Shown here: positions 1 to 9,567 of the stretch, one piece after another
Layout: every line of letters begins with the position of its first letter
Numbering within the stretch: the stretch's first letter is position 1
Assembly: GCA_008828725.1 (NCBI GenBank)
Contig: MEHQ01000893.1
Coordinates: 213,259-277,258 of the forward strand
Length of the DNA stretch: 64,000 nt
DNA from: Saccharina japonica
Taxonomy: Eukaryota > Sar > Phaeophyceae > Laminariales > Laminariaceae
Direction of reading: 5' to 3'
Translations under genes and position numbers: made by a program
The notes under the pieces: model-generated
The model's database searches: none
The model's input: the letters and a program-made list of their open reading frames with translations, nothing else
Told to the model about the DNA's origin: nothing

Positions 1-19
1 CCCCCCCCCCCCCCCCCCC
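1..19. repeat. Poly-C run at window start
   Basis: Nineteen C residues open the window. Similar C/G homopolymers occur at 16745, 16906, 26566, 29494 and 33908; two unresolved-base runs (18428, 29500) lie at or beside such homopolymers. Confidence 0.9.
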
Positions 20-41
20 TCCGAGTGTGTATATATACCAC

Positions 42-121
42 GATGACCCGATATATAAGCACCACTTCAACTACATGTTGACATACAAACGGTCCTTATA
101 CTCCGGGTCGGAGTTGTACAA
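42..121. mobile_element. Inverted-repeat element, TCCCGAAATATAAG family
   Basis: The left half (GACCCGATATATAAGCACC) and right half (GGTCCTTATACTCCGGGTC) are reverse-complement related. The same ~80-bp hairpin recurs around 630, 990, 2668, 8243, 28311 and 38504. In better copies the outer ends read TACCACTCTGTCCC, suggesting a short non-autonomous DNA element (MITE) at a TA target. It is too short to encode anything. Confidence 0.5.
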
Positions 122-123
122 GC

Positions 124-629
124 TTACGGGGTGCGAAGTGCCTGGTTGGTCCTATCCGCTTCGTGCGCGGGAGGGATTCGGACAGACCGCTGCCGAGGCT
201 GGGCCCGAAACAACACCATCCTCCGTGGGCAGCACCGGGACAGGGTGGAATTGGCTCGAACGGCGCGATGCGATGTCGCCATCGCTCTCTTGCGTCCCAG
301 TGATGCCGACTACGGTAGCTGCTGCTTTGCTCGCCCTTCCTCCTAGTAGGGACGTTGCTGTCTGTGCCTCTTCAGCTAAATGCGGGGGCTTTTCGGTAAT
401 GGTTCGCGGGTGGTGTGTACCTTCTTGGCTGCTGCTGCTGCTGCTGCTGCTGATGTGTTGCCTGGTATTGTATATACCGCAGTATTAAATCGGTACATTA
501 TTAATAGGTATAGGTGTGTACGTGCATACGTTATGCAACAGACGCAAGTCACCTACCATGCTGTTTGCCGCTGCTGCTATCTATATACTACTCTGCTGCT
601 GCGGCTGCCGCGGCTGCTGTAGACTGCCA
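124..629. other. GC-rich stretch with competing ORFs and a CTG run
   Basis: Two plus-strand frames stay open across 131-488 but neither shows a recognisable domain, and a CTG triplet run (428-454) sits inside. High GC alone can explain the absence of stops. I see no convincing gene. Confidence 0.4.
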
Positions 630-706
630 CTTCGTCCCGAAATATAACGCTCACATATACATTTAAGATGTAATCAAACGACTCTTATATTTGGGAAACA
701 GAAGCA
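630..706. mobile_element. Inverted-repeat element, TCCCGAAATATAAG family
   Basis: Begins GTCCCGAAATATAACGCTC and ends with the related CTCTTATATTTGGGAAAC, a diverged ~77-bp hairpin of the family described at 42-121. A TACCTGGTA word lies just beyond it at 719. Confidence 0.4.
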
Positions 707-989
707 TGCATTTTCACGTACCTGGTACATATCCCTCCCATATAACCACTATTAATAACAGATAGTACGAGTACTTGCGACACAAAATATGTACGATACC
801 GTATGATCTGCTACCAGGCAACTACACTCATACTACCTGTAGTAACATCAACTACAGCAGTAGTAGCGCGGGGCTGCATTCGGTGTTGCCGCCGTGTTCG
901 CGCACGTCTGCGAATCTCCTGCTAGACGAAAATCTACTTCATGATGCTGATGCTGCTGCTGCTGCCGTCGCCGAACATCAATATACACC

Positions 990-1074
990 TGTCTGTTCCA
1001 AAATATAAGGAATGCTTGCATGTAAGTATTCGTACACAAACGTTCCTTACCTTCTTGGACAGAGTGGTAGCCAA
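990..1074. mobile_element. Inverted-repeat element, TCCCGAAATATAAG family
   Basis: CTGTTCCAAAATATAAGG at the left and GGACAGAGTGGTAG at the right match the family ends. The interior is diverged. The surrounding 707-1296 holds CTG/CAG triplets and no gene I can support. Confidence 0.4.
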
Positions 1075-1296
1075 TAGAGGCAATACCCGCATATATAGAG
1101 CAGCAACAGCAGCGGTGCAGTCCGCTCGCAGGTCCGCAAGAATCTCCCATTTTACCTGAAGATATTGCACTATTATGCTATTATAGACTACTGCTGTGCG
1201 TATGAGATACGAATTATGCACGATGTAATTACTGTAGTATCTGTTGTAGATCGAAGAATAACAACAAAATCCAAAATCCCCCATTGCTCGCCTGAG

Positions 1297-1407
1297 GACA
1301 TCTATAGAAAACCCGGAAGTACGCACGAATGATGTAAGTATCCCACTCAGCTTGCAAAGATGAGTTTCGACGAAATCCTCGATCTCACGGCTGTTTTTTT
1401 TCTAATT
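1297..1407 (+). repeat. Dispersed MSFDEILDLTA module, copy 1
   Basis: A ~110-bp module found at least seven times in the window. The upstream part (GAGGACATCTATAGAAAACCC) is followed by a conserved core which, translated, reads KYPTQLAKMSFDEILD then LTAVFFLI and a stop, ending in a T-run. The ATG is at 1360. This copy has the most intact reading frame. It could be the start of a captured gene, a micro-ORF or a structured small RNA: GAGTTTCGACGAAA forms a hairpin stem before the T-run. Function unknown. Confidence 0.5.
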
Positions 1408-1848
1408 TGATCAATTGTACCGGACATAATGTACCACTTCGTACATACTTCGTACAGAAATATACAAAAATGTGCCACGTACGTACTCTAAAACCATACC
1501 AGCTATTCGTATATACCAGGTATAATAGTACTTCTGTGGCTGGGAACCACCCTGGCCAGGAATATTATAAAACGTTTGGATTCCGATTCGAACATCAAAC
1601 GGGGACTATATTTTCGGTAACATTGATATCGTGCCATACTGCTGTTGTCTCGTCATCGCTCGTCTAACTGACTGCTGCAGAACTGCTGTACCCGCATTTC
1701 GGTGACAAAACAATTGGAAATGAAAGACCGATCAATACGTGGTTATCACAGATTTTGCAGAAATAAAAGGCGTGTTTATAGTATCATATATAAAAGGGTT
1801 AAAGAAGCATATACCGGTACACGCAACGTCAGCTCAACCTTAATACTA

Positions 1849-2065
1849 CCGTATAACACGGAAGATAACACACCCCCTCGGACGATTTTCCTTGTCGATT
1901 TTCTCCACAACCAGGGGGGCACCCACGACGAAAACGGCCGTTTGGGAAAGATCTCGTCGAGATCTGTCCATAGACGCACCGCTCGGCATTCGCACTCTCT
2001 CGGTTGTCGAGAAAATGAGCTTGGAAAATCGTCCGAGGGGGTGTGTTATCTTCCGTGTTATACGG
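1849..2065. mobile_element. TA-flanked MITE with ~43-bp terminal inverted repeats
   Basis: The ends CCGTATAACACGGAAGATAA and its exact complement at the right border form ~43-bp near-perfect terminal repeats, each flanked by TA (1847-1848, 2066-2067), as expected for Tc1/mariner-type (Stowaway-like) elements. The interior carries an AGATCTCGTCGAGATCTG palindrome. Diverged relatives lie at 14826-15006 and 26517-26810. No transposase is encoded. Confidence 0.75.
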
Positions 2066-2138
2066 TAAGTGACTTGTGTTCTCCGCAGTGGGATATTTCT
2101 CGCGCGGAAGCAAGCCTGATTATTACTAGGTTATACTA

Positions 2139-2355
2139 CAGCAGTAGTGATCCCTCTGTAGTGCCGGTTGAGTAGTAGTGCCGGTTTCCCGCCATAAATA
2201 ATGCCTGTGGACTTCGCTTGGCACACAGGTGGGATTCACCAGTCTGTGTTGTGGTAGTGTGCGGAGTAGTGCCGGTTGCCGCTATATAGTGCCGGTATTG
2301 TTGCCTCTGGCGCATATAAACCGGCACAACTTGTATAAATGGACCACTACTGCTG
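2139..2355. mobile_element. CAGCAGTAGTGGTCC-ended inverted-repeat element
   Basis: Left end CAGCAGTAGTGATCCC and right end GGACCACTACTGCTG are complementary, and CCGGC-containing subrepeats recur inside. TA precedes the left end; TT follows the right, so the target duplication is imperfect. Rearranged or partial copies lie at 8937-9130 and 24195-24335. The terminal CAGCAG matters because TACAGCAGTA/TACTGCTGTA words are scattered through the window. Confidence 0.6.
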
Positions 2356-2435
2356 TTCTACAAAAAATACATCTTACTCGAAGACCACAACCGCGACAAA
2401 AAAAAAAAAATGGGAAAATGGCGCACACCACGGAC

Positions 2436-2665
2436 AGATCATACAGATCATTCCCACTTGAATGATCTTCGTAGATATTTCAGGGAAGATATATCCCCTG
2501 ATCCGTATGATCTGTACGATATACGCTTAGCCCACGTCGCCGGGTGGGAGCCAAACAATCTGCATGATCTACTACTACATAGGCCTTGGATATGTACTAC
2601 CTGGTATACAGTCAGTACTGCACAGATCCTGCCCAACATCTCATAACGGTAGCTTCGGATCTACA
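2436..2665 (+). repeat. Diverged homologue of the GATCTGTAT-array locus
   Basis: This segment aligns along its length with 41283-41640 and 49605-49920 (shared CAGATCATTCC, GGGTGGGAGCC, CAGATCCTGC). It has only about two GATCYGTAYGAT units where the other copies carry 17 and 12, so it looks like an unexpanded version. Confidence 0.6.
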
Positions 2666-2667
2666 AC

Positions 2668-2850
2668 TATGTCCCGAAATATAAGCACATGTTATTAATT
2701 AACCCTTTTAGAACTGCAGTCCCATTTTGGGGAAAAATTACTTAGAATTAGAGTGGTGTGTCCCCATAACGGGACTGCAGTTCTAAAAGGGTTAAAATTC
2801 AATAAAACGGGTCTTTTATTTCGGGACAGAGTGGTACATGATCTATTAAT
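2668..2850. mobile_element. TCCCGAAATATAAG-family element split by a nested MITE
   Basis: Left piece GTCCCGAAATATAAGCAC and right piece TTATTTCGGGACAGAGTGG are the two ends of this family. They are separated by a 91-bp Stowaway-like element at 2702-2792. Removing the insert and one TA restores a ~90-bp hairpin like other copies, so the outer element is older. Confidence 0.65.
2702..2792. mobile_element. Stowaway-like MITE (ACCCTTTTAGAACTGCAG ends)
   Basis: Terminal repeats ACCCTTTTAGAACTGCAGTC and complement, flanked by TA on both sides (2700-2701, 2793-2794). It has the same length (91 bp) and core as the element at 47437-47527. Non-coding. Confidence 0.75.
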
Positions 2851-2970
2851 AGGTGATCTACGTAGATCGCGATCTACTGTGAGACGTGAAATGGCGTGGA
2901 TGAAGGAATGCACCTCCGCCTTCTGCCTGGTGTCACGTTAACGTTTATTCTTGGGGAAAAAGCCAAAAGT

Positions 2971-3722
2971 AGGTATACCTACAGGCCTTTTGAACTATAT
3001 TTAGGTACACAACAATATCGCACTATAATAGGCGAAATACTTCCTGGTCCTCCCTCTAATTGGCCAGCGCCCGATCGTACCTATCGTTGGCCGAAAAGTC
3101 CCAGGTACACCTCTGTTGCTACTCAAGTTGGGCTCCACACCTATTTTAGGCTTCGATTGTACCCATAAATGGCGTATTTGACCATTTGGGCTTCACACCT
3201 ATTTTAGGCTTCGATTGTACCCATAAATGGCGTATTTGAACATTTGAACCCCTTTTTTCGCGAAACTGAACTATGGTCACAGGGCCGGGACCAGGTGATA
3301 CATACGAGCTGTCAACAAAAAGCTCGAACATGTTGCAAAATCGCTTTTTGAGGGGGGAAGTGCATTGTAACACAGAGTACCATACACTCAGTAAAAACCC
3401 AGTAAGAAACTGTGCTGTTGGGTACTGTAGGAGAAACTTTCTCAAGCAAGAAGCCTTTTGTAGGCACAGATTGGGCAATTTATAGGTACAATTGAAGCTT
3501 GAAATAGGTAAAAAGCCCAACTTGAGTACGAGTAGCCAGAGAGATGTACCTGGGACTTTTCAGCAGACAATTGGTATAGCCACAGAGAGGTGTACCTGGG
3601 ACTTTTCAGCAGATAATAGGTACTCTCGGGCGCTGGCCAATTGGAGGGAGGACCAGGAAAACGTTTTCCCGAGTGCAGTATGTAGTGTACCTATAAATGG
3701 CCCAACAGGCCTAGGTATACCT
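2971..3722. mobile_element. Fold-back element with ~260-bp imperfect inverted arms
   Basis: The left arm starts AGGTATACCTACAGGCC and the right arm ends GGCCTAGGTATACCT. Between them the arms share complementary blocks such as CTAATTGGCCAGCGCCCGA / TCGGGCGCTGGCCAATTGG and CCCAGGTACACCTCT / AGAGGTGTACCTGGG. The ~220-bp core has a 124-codon minus-strand ORF (3146-3520) that I do not recognise and do not call a gene. Both arms contain internal tandem duplications. Confidence 0.7.
3130..3245 (+). repeat. 58-bp tandem duplication in the fold-back arm
   Basis: Two nearly identical 58-bp units, each beginning GGGCTYCACACCTATTTTAG. The opposite arm has a separate ~47-bp duplication (GTACCTGGGACTTTTCAGCA at about 3546 and 3592), so the two arms duplicated independently. 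Confidence 0.85.
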
Positions 3723-4284
3723 ATAAATGGTTCACCCAAGCCATCAGGGGTTAAGTAAGGTAAGGCGGCGTCGTCCATCGTGCGCACGGTCTCCCTCCCT
3801 CTCCCCCCTTTCAATGTAGTCTGGATTGCGTGCCTTCTCTCAGCGGTATGCGTTTTGACGGGGTGTCCGTTACAAGGCGTTATTGTGGGACGTACGCATG
3901 TATATAACATACGTAGTTAATGAATAAATGCACTGGCGATCCTGGTAGATCCCTCAGCCAGTGTAGCAGAACTGCTCGTGTAGTAGTACTGGCAGTGTAT
4001 ACTGGGTCAGGGCCCAGCCCTATAGAAATCAGACTTTTATTAATACTTTACAACGAGTTCACTCCACACAAGCAAGTGCACAAATGCACACAAGGAATAC
4101 ATGCACAGACCAGGGACGTGTGTGACGGCTCAAACGCCTAAAGCCTCAAGTGCGAACGGCAACCAACCGCAAATCTTAAAAGGCGTTCGTTCGTACAGGG
4201 GATGAAACACTGACATCCCCGTTCAGGGCAAAAAGTAGCGTTTTTTTCAGGTATGTATATATAACAACGCACTTCGCGTAGTGG
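3723..4284. other. Spacer, nothing recognised
   Basis: No ORF with coding character, no clear inverted repeat and no RNA gene seen. Confidence 0.5.
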
Positions 4285-4440
4285 GCGGTTCCGCCCGCTA
4301 CTACACTTGTAGACAAGGAAGAATGGAACGGAACAGATGATCCAACATATTGGTGCAAATAGGCGACTTGCAAATGCCAAGAGCTCCAATGCTCAAGGAA
4401 AACAACCCGGGCGCCGCATGCACCTACGTATCGGTACATA
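4285..4440 (+). repeat. GC hairpin plus coding-like fragment, left copy
   Basis: The hairpin GGGCGGTTCCGCCC is followed by a plus-strand frame (RKNGTEQMIQHIGANRRLAN, then AKSSNAQGK) that resembles the frame at 7500-7683 (shared RK at the start, RLxNAK in the middle). The two copies bracket the satellite block. The fragment is shorter and more decayed than its partner. Function unknown. Confidence 0.35.
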
Positions 4441-4755
4441 TATATGTGCCAGGTGTGCATGCTTATTTGGATAGGTACGAAGTAGAAAGCACAGCACAGC
4501 ACGGCACAGCACCGCACGGCAGCTTACGGCAGCGCACGGCATCACACGGCGCTGCGCTGCTGAGCTGAGCTGAGCTGAGCTATAATAGGTGTGATTTGCG
4601 GGAAAACGACAAAAACAGAACCTGAAGAAGGCAAAGAAAAACTGGGAGGTTCCCCAACGGCTCGTAGCCAATTAAGGGCTGAGAGTGGCTGAGAGTGGTG
4701 GGAGAATATACCGAACGAGACCGCTCAGCTGGGGGGGATATCTGGCGACTGTTGC

Positions 4756-5003
4756 TACGGTAGGGGAGTCATGCCTAGGTGCTTGATTTTCACCTGCAGA
4801 GCCACTCGGCCGAGTGACTGCTTTACTGCGTTGTACTCATAACCTTTTTTGTTGTTGTTGTTCTATTGCACCGCCATTGGAGGTTGTGTTAAGCAACGCC
4901 AGCAAACTATCTATGTGTAGGTCCGATTTCCAGCTAGATCCGGAGCCATTCGTCCGAGTGGCCATAACCCGGTAGTGAAAATGGGGGTACCCCCCCTATC
5001 GTA
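4756..5003. mobile_element. Inverted-repeat element inserted in the satellite
   Basis: Absent from other monomers. Left end TACGGTAGGGG and right end CCCCTATCGTA are complementary, with further paired blocks (GATTTTCACC / GTGAAAATG; GCCACTCGGCCGAGTG / GTCCGAGTGGC) giving ~60-bp imperfect terminal repeats. Non-coding. Confidence 0.55.
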
Positions 5004-6725
5004 ACACCAGTCCTGCAAGCAAAGGCTCGCTGGCAATTAAGGGTTGAGGGCGGCTGAGAGGTGGGAAAACATACCGAACGAGACAGCTCAGCTGGAGGGC
5101 ATATCTGTAAGAATTCCACGGCACCGCACGGCACCATACGGCGCTGCGATGCGCCGCTGAGCTTAGCTGAGCTATTAATAGGTGTCATTCGCGAAAAAAA
5201 AAAAAAAAAACAGAACATGAAGAAATCAAAGAAAGGCTGGAAGGTTTCCCAACGGCTCGTCGGCAATAGAGGGCTGAGAGTGGCTGATAGTGGTGGGAGG
5301 ATATACCGAACGAGACCGCTCAGCTGGAGGAAATATCCGTAAGCAAAGGCTCGTTGGCAACTACCGTAGGGCTGAGAGCGGCTGAGAGGTGGGAAAATAT
5401 ACCGAACGAGACAGCTCAACTAGAGGGGATATCTGTAAGAATTTCCCGGCATCGCACGGCACCATACGGCGCTGCGCTGCGCCGCTGAGAGCTGAGCTAA
5501 TAATACTAATAGGTGTGATTTGCGGAAAAACGAAAAAAAAAAAAAAACATGAAGAAAGCAAAGAAAAGCAGAAAGGCTCCCCAACGGCTCGTCGGCAACC
5601 AAGGGCTGGCAGTGGCTGGGAGTGGTGGGAGAATATACCGAACGAGCAATCTCAACTGGGGGAGATACCTGTAAGCAAAGGCTCGTTGGCAATTAAGGGT
5701 TGAAAGCGGCTGAGAGGTGGGAAAATATACCGAACGAGACAGCTCAGCTGGAGGGGATATCTGTAAGAATTCCACGGCTCCGCACGGCACCATACGGCGC
5801 TGCGATGCGCACCTGAGCTGAGCTGAGCTGAGCTGAGCTGAGCTGAGCTATTCATAGGTGTGATTTGCGGGAAAAAGAAAAAAACAAAAACATGAAGAAT
5901 GCAAAGAAAAGCTGGAAGGTTCCCCAAAGTGTGGTGGGAGAATATACCGAACGAGACAGCTCACCTGGGGGAGATATCTGTATGCAAAGGCTCGTTGGCA
6001 ATCACCGTAGGGCTGAGAGTGGTTGAGAGGCGGGAAAATAAACCGAACGAGACAGCTCAGCTGGAGGGGATATCTGTAAGAAATTCCCGGCACCGCACGG
6101 CACCGTACGACGCTGCACTGCGCCGCTGAGCTGAGCTACGTAATGATAAGGTGTGATTTGCGAAAAAACGAAAAAAACACAACATGAAGAAAGCAAAGAA
6201 AAGCTGGAAGGTTCCCGTCGGAAATTAAGGGGTGAAGGTACGTAGCTGAGAGTGGTGGGAGAATATACCGAACGAGACCGCTCAGCTGGGCGAGATATCT
6301 GCAAGCAAAATGGCTCGTTGGCAATCAAGGGTTGAGAGTGGCTGAGAGGTAAGAGAATATACCGAACGAGACAGCTCAGTTGGGGGGGATGTCTGTAAGG
6401 GTTTCCCGGCATCGCACGGCACCATACGACGCTGCTGAGCTGAGCTGAGCTGAGCTGAGCTACGTAAGCTATGGTCGGTGTGATTTGCGGGAAAACGAAA
6501 AAAAAAACACAACATGAAGAAAGCAAAGAAAAGCTGGAAGGTTCCCCACCGGCTCGTCGGCAATAGAGGGGTGAAAGTGGTTGAGAGTGGTGGGAGAATA
6601 CACCGAACGAGACGGCTCAGCTAGGGGAGATATCTGTAAGCAAAGGCTTGTTGGAAATTAAGGGCTGAGAGTGGCTGAGAGGTGGGAGAATACACCGAAC
6701 GAGACAGCTCAGTTGGGGGGCGGGG

Positions 6726-7195
6726 GTGGACTCATTTGTTGCTTGCCTTGGTAATTTGACCATTGACCACGCTCCCTTTCGAAACGGAGCACCGTTCCTA
6801 CTGCTAATAGAGACACCCCCAACATTTGGGCGCTCATTGCGCTGTTTCCATATATCACAAATACATCGTAGCCCTACGTACCCCCTTCCTGTTTTGCCGC
6901 CCGTGGCCACCATCTATATCCTACGATAGCGATCGTTTTCTCGCTACTATTATCTAGTGTACCAAACTTCTCATGTCACATGTCACACAAGCAGTCGTCT
7001 ATTTTCCTCATTTCCTCTTCCTACACATCCCGTTCATCCTTGTACATTTCACATTCTCCGACTATGTGAATTCTACTCTATTGCTTTGTCACAAGGGCAC
7101 ATCTGTGCATCTACTTCCTTCTCCTCCCGGCTACTGGTACACCTCTTTCTGGCAGGTCGAGGTCCCCTACACGGAATCGCAGTTTCAGTTTTTTC
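6726..7195. mobile_element. 470-bp insertion in the satellite, partly shared with 24003-24136
   Basis: Splits a satellite monomer. Its first ~130 bp (ATTTGACCATTGACCAC, TTTCGAAACGGAGCACCGTTCC, AATAGAGACACC) matches 24003-24136, so it is a dispersed repeat. The rest has no recognised feature and the ends are not clear inverted repeats. Confidence 0.5.
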
Positions 7196-7475
7196 TGTAA
7201 GAATTTCAGGGCACCGCACGGCACCATACGGTGCTGCGCTGCGCCGCTGAGCTGGGCTGAGCTACTGCTGTAGGTGTGATTTGCGAAAAAAAGAAAGAAA
7301 AAAAAGAACATGAACAACGCAAAGAAAACCTGGAAGATTCTTCAACGGCTCGTCGGCAAAATTAAGGGCTGAGAGTGGCTGAAAGTGGTGGGAGAATATA
7401 CCGAACGATACAGCTTTCGTACTTCGTAGCTCGTAGCTGGGGGAGATATCTGTAAGAAATTACAAGGGCTCCGCT

Positions 7476-7499
7476 CCGCGGGCGGCTGACGCCGCCCGC
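7476..7499. repeat. GC-cluster hairpin
   Basis: GCGGGCGGC TGAC GCCGCCCGC is a perfect 9-bp stem with a 4-nt loop, flanked by CTCCGCTCC and TACGCTCGC. Small GC hairpins of this style spread in some algal genomes; the related hairpin at 4285 supports mobility. Confidence 0.6.
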
Positions 7500-7683
7500 T
7501 ACGCTCGCGCAAGGAAAGGGGCAGAAGAGGCCCATGATGTATTGTGCAAGCAAAAGCACCGACTTGAAAATGCCAAGAGGTTCATGGTGCACAGGGAAGA
7601 AACGGCGGACTTGACATGCATGCAAAACATGCTCGGGATGCACATTAGCTCCATGCTCCAGGACAACAAAGAAGCTGTATGAT
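7500..7683 (+). pseudogene. Coding-like C-terminal fragment, unknown protein
   Basis: In the frame beginning AGG at 7512 the translation is RKGAEEAHDVLCKQKHRLEN, then AKRFMVHREETADLTCMQNM, LGMHISSMLQDNKEAV and a TGA at 7681-7683. Charged, helix-like composition and the distant copy at 4311-4420 suggest a captured gene fragment. There is no start codon in reach and no clear acceptor. I do not recognise the family. Confidence 0.3.
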
Positions 7684-7883
7684 CGAAAGAGAAAGCACAG
7701 CAACACGGCTCACAGCACGGCGCTGCGCTGCCTGCTGTGGTGGGTGTGATTTGTGCCTTCGTGGGTATGTGTGGTTGTACAACAACAACGAACGGTGGTA
7801 ATATCACTTCGTACTTTGTATGTATGAAAGAGAAAGCACATCACAGCTCGGTCGTCAAGTTGTGAAGTACAAAAAACAGGAAA

Positions 7884-8216
7884 TCAACAAAAAAACTGAG
7901 AAAGAAGAAAGACGTACACATTTGTACGTACGTACATAAGAGTATACTCGCACGTACTCGTACGTACTCGTACTCGAAAAAAGAAAACAAAATCCCATCG
8001 GACCCATTGCGCCGCAAAAAAACAAAAAAAGTTTTGACGTCTTTCGCGTTCTGTCAGCCTTGATGCTCCCCGTCCCTCCGCGATCACGTCGCCATCGATT
8101 CGGTCCGAGTCGAGCTCTACTGCCTCTCTGCCCCAGTGAGCCCCGTGGCCCGCCTCGCATGAAGCCCGGTGCTCACCGTGGCCCTCGTTCGCCCGCTCCA
8201 TCATGATGGTGTTCAA
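7884..8216 (-). CDS. Hypothetical small ORF, weak
   Basis: A 110-codon frame starts MNTIMMERANEGHGEH and continues with a charged, repeat-free stretch (REAVELDSDRIDGDVIAEG) before dissolving into a low-complexity Phe/Tyr tail over AT-rich DNA. The first ~60 codons have high GC at third positions like the main gene. A GTGAGC donor-like site lies near codon 14. No domain recognised; chance is quite possible. Confidence 0.15.
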   Translation of the reverse strand: MNTIMMERANEGHGEHRASCEAGHGAHWGREAVELDSDRIDGDVIAEGRGASRLTERERRQNFFCFFAAQWVRWDFVFFFRVRVRTSTCEYTLMYVRTNVYVFLLSQFFC

Positions 8217-8242
8217 ACTGCCGGGGTTTCTATTTAAATCCT

Positions 8243-8325
8243 ATTTGTGCCGATAAATAAGCACCGCTTGAATTTTATTTTACGGGAACAAACGACCCTT
8301 ATAGTTTCGGACAGGCTGCAGCAGC
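8243..8325. mobile_element. Inverted-repeat element, TCCCGAAATATAAG family
   Basis: GTGCCGATAAATAAGCACCG at left and ACGACCCTTATAGTTTCGG at right. A diverged ~83-bp copy. Confidence 0.4.
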
Positions 8326-8329
8326 AACG

Positions 8330-8651
8330 CAGACAAAGCGCCTTCATGCTTCCCTTGTGTCTCGGTGGACAAGCCACGCCTAGCCGCGAAAAAGGCGACC
8401 GCGCTCCTTCTGACCCCCCCTCTACTAGCCAGCGCCCTCCCATACCCGCGATGGCGCCGGGCTTGCCCGCGCTGCCGTGCTGTCTGGGCACACACACGAA
8501 CCCAAAACTGAAAGAGGAAGAAGCCTCTCGCCAACTAAAGTATATAGGGAACAAAGAGAGAGAGCATGAGCAAGTAATGAACGGAGGCGGTGTTCGAAGT
8601 GGGAGCTCTGAGAGGCCAGGGATGAGGGATCCCCAGGAAAGACAAACGTAA
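8330..8651 (+). other. GC-rich exon-like stretch ending at a GTAAGT donor
   Basis: A plus frame stays open from 8247 to 8651 and includes a plausible stretch (PKLKEEEASRQLKYIGNKER). It meets a canonical donor, AAAC|GTAAGTATG, at about 8650. The minus strand is also open. No acceptor, partner exon or domain was identified, so this is only a candidate exon. Confidence 0.15.
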
Positions 8652-8675
8652 GTATGTCTATATATGTGTGTGTGC

Positions 8676-8795
8676 AGGTGTGTGTGTTCTTCACACTAAA
8701 CCGTCCTTTCTACCCGTCGAATTCCAGCGCGTCCAGTGTCCGTGCCGATTCGTTATCCTACGTAGGGAGATACCCGTTCTGTGGTCACAAAACTA
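8676..8795 (+). repeat. Dispersed repeat (CTTCACATTAAACC / CAGTGTCCGTGCCGATTC family)
   Basis: Aligns with 24340-24452 and 31629-31748, and partly with 41936-42005. Shared blocks are TTCTTCACAYTAAACC, CTTTCTACCC, CCCAGTGTCCGTGCC and GTGGTCACAAAACTA. About 115 bp; no terminal repeats or coding frame seen, so class unknown. Confidence 0.6.
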
Positions 8796-8936
8796 GTTCC
8801 CAGGGGCCAGTTTTAGGTTTTAAAATTCCGCGAACAGCAAGAATGTTGCGAACTTCGGCGTGCGAATTTGCGAACGCCAGCATACGTGTAACGCGTAAAG
8901 CACGCACCCCTGGTACATATGTACCATATTCAGAGT

Positions 8937-9130
8937 GGCGGTCCCTTCTATACGAGTAGTAATGCCGGTATGCGACAGCCAACAATACCGGCACTATACG
9001 TAGCTGCAACCGGCACTACTCCGCACACTACTCGTACTGCTGCATCATACCACACTGACGGGTGAATCCCATCAGCTGCTGTGCCAAGCGATTCCGCAGG
9101 CACTATCGCGGGCAACCAATGCCTGTACAG
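8937..9130 (-). mobile_element. CAGCAGTAGTGGTCC-family element, reverse copy
   Basis: The plus strand starts with the family end (GTGGCGGTCCCTTCTATA); the interior (CAACAATACCGGCACTAT, CAACCGGCACTACTCCGCA) is the reverse complement of 2245-2310. Relative to that copy it carries CG between TA and TA (CTACGTATAG versus CTATATAG). Confidence 0.5.
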
Positions 9131-9354
9131 ACACGAAGGCAGCAGGGTTAGTGCCTGCTCCCAGTATCAATATACGAGTACTAGTGCTGTACCTGCAGTG
9201 GTTTTCACCGTTCAATTATCAATCAAAACCATGAGCTATGTCGCTGACTGCTGCCGTGTCTGACTGCTGTTGGATGTTACCGACAAGTTGTCAACATGGA
9301 CTCACGAACATATCATCGCAAGGGTGGATCACGATAGCATGTTTCGCGTGCGGC

Positions 9355-9495
9355 GGCAGCAGCAGCAGCAGCAACAGCAGCAGCGGTAAGTGCATGAAAT
9401 GCAATAGCAGAGCAACAGCAGCAGCAAAGCAGCAGAGAACATCCGTTCATGGGGCACGCACGCATCACACCGCCGCGGCGGTGCTGCTGCTGCAC

Positions 9496-9566
<71 letters not shown>
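9355..9566 (+). repeat. CAG and CTG triplet blocks
   Basis: CAG-rich block at 9355-9425 followed by a long CTG run at 9481-9566. The surrounding 201-codon ORF is produced by these triplets and is not called. Both orientations within 200 bp could form a long hairpin. Confidence 0.85.

Positions 9567-9567
<1 letters not shown>

Larger units (their letters stand above)
4495..7460 (+). repeat. Tandem satellite, ~320-bp monomer, interrupted
   Basis: Successive units start with a CGGCACCGCACGGCACCATA block near 5108, 5438, 5766, 6080 and 6397 (spacing 314-330 bp), with diverged units at 4500 and 7200. Each monomer holds a GAGCT/GAGCTGAGCT run, GGTGTGATTTGCG, an A-run, AACATGAAGAAAGCAAAG, and two AATATACCGAACGAGACAG boxes. 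The short stretch between GAGCT and GGTGTGATT differs in every unit. Open frames on both strands are by-products of the repeat. Confidence 0.85.

Noticed and set aside
4495-6725. CRISPR array
   Set aside because: Units of ~320 bp in a eukaryotic satellite; no short repeat-spacer regularity and no cas genes.
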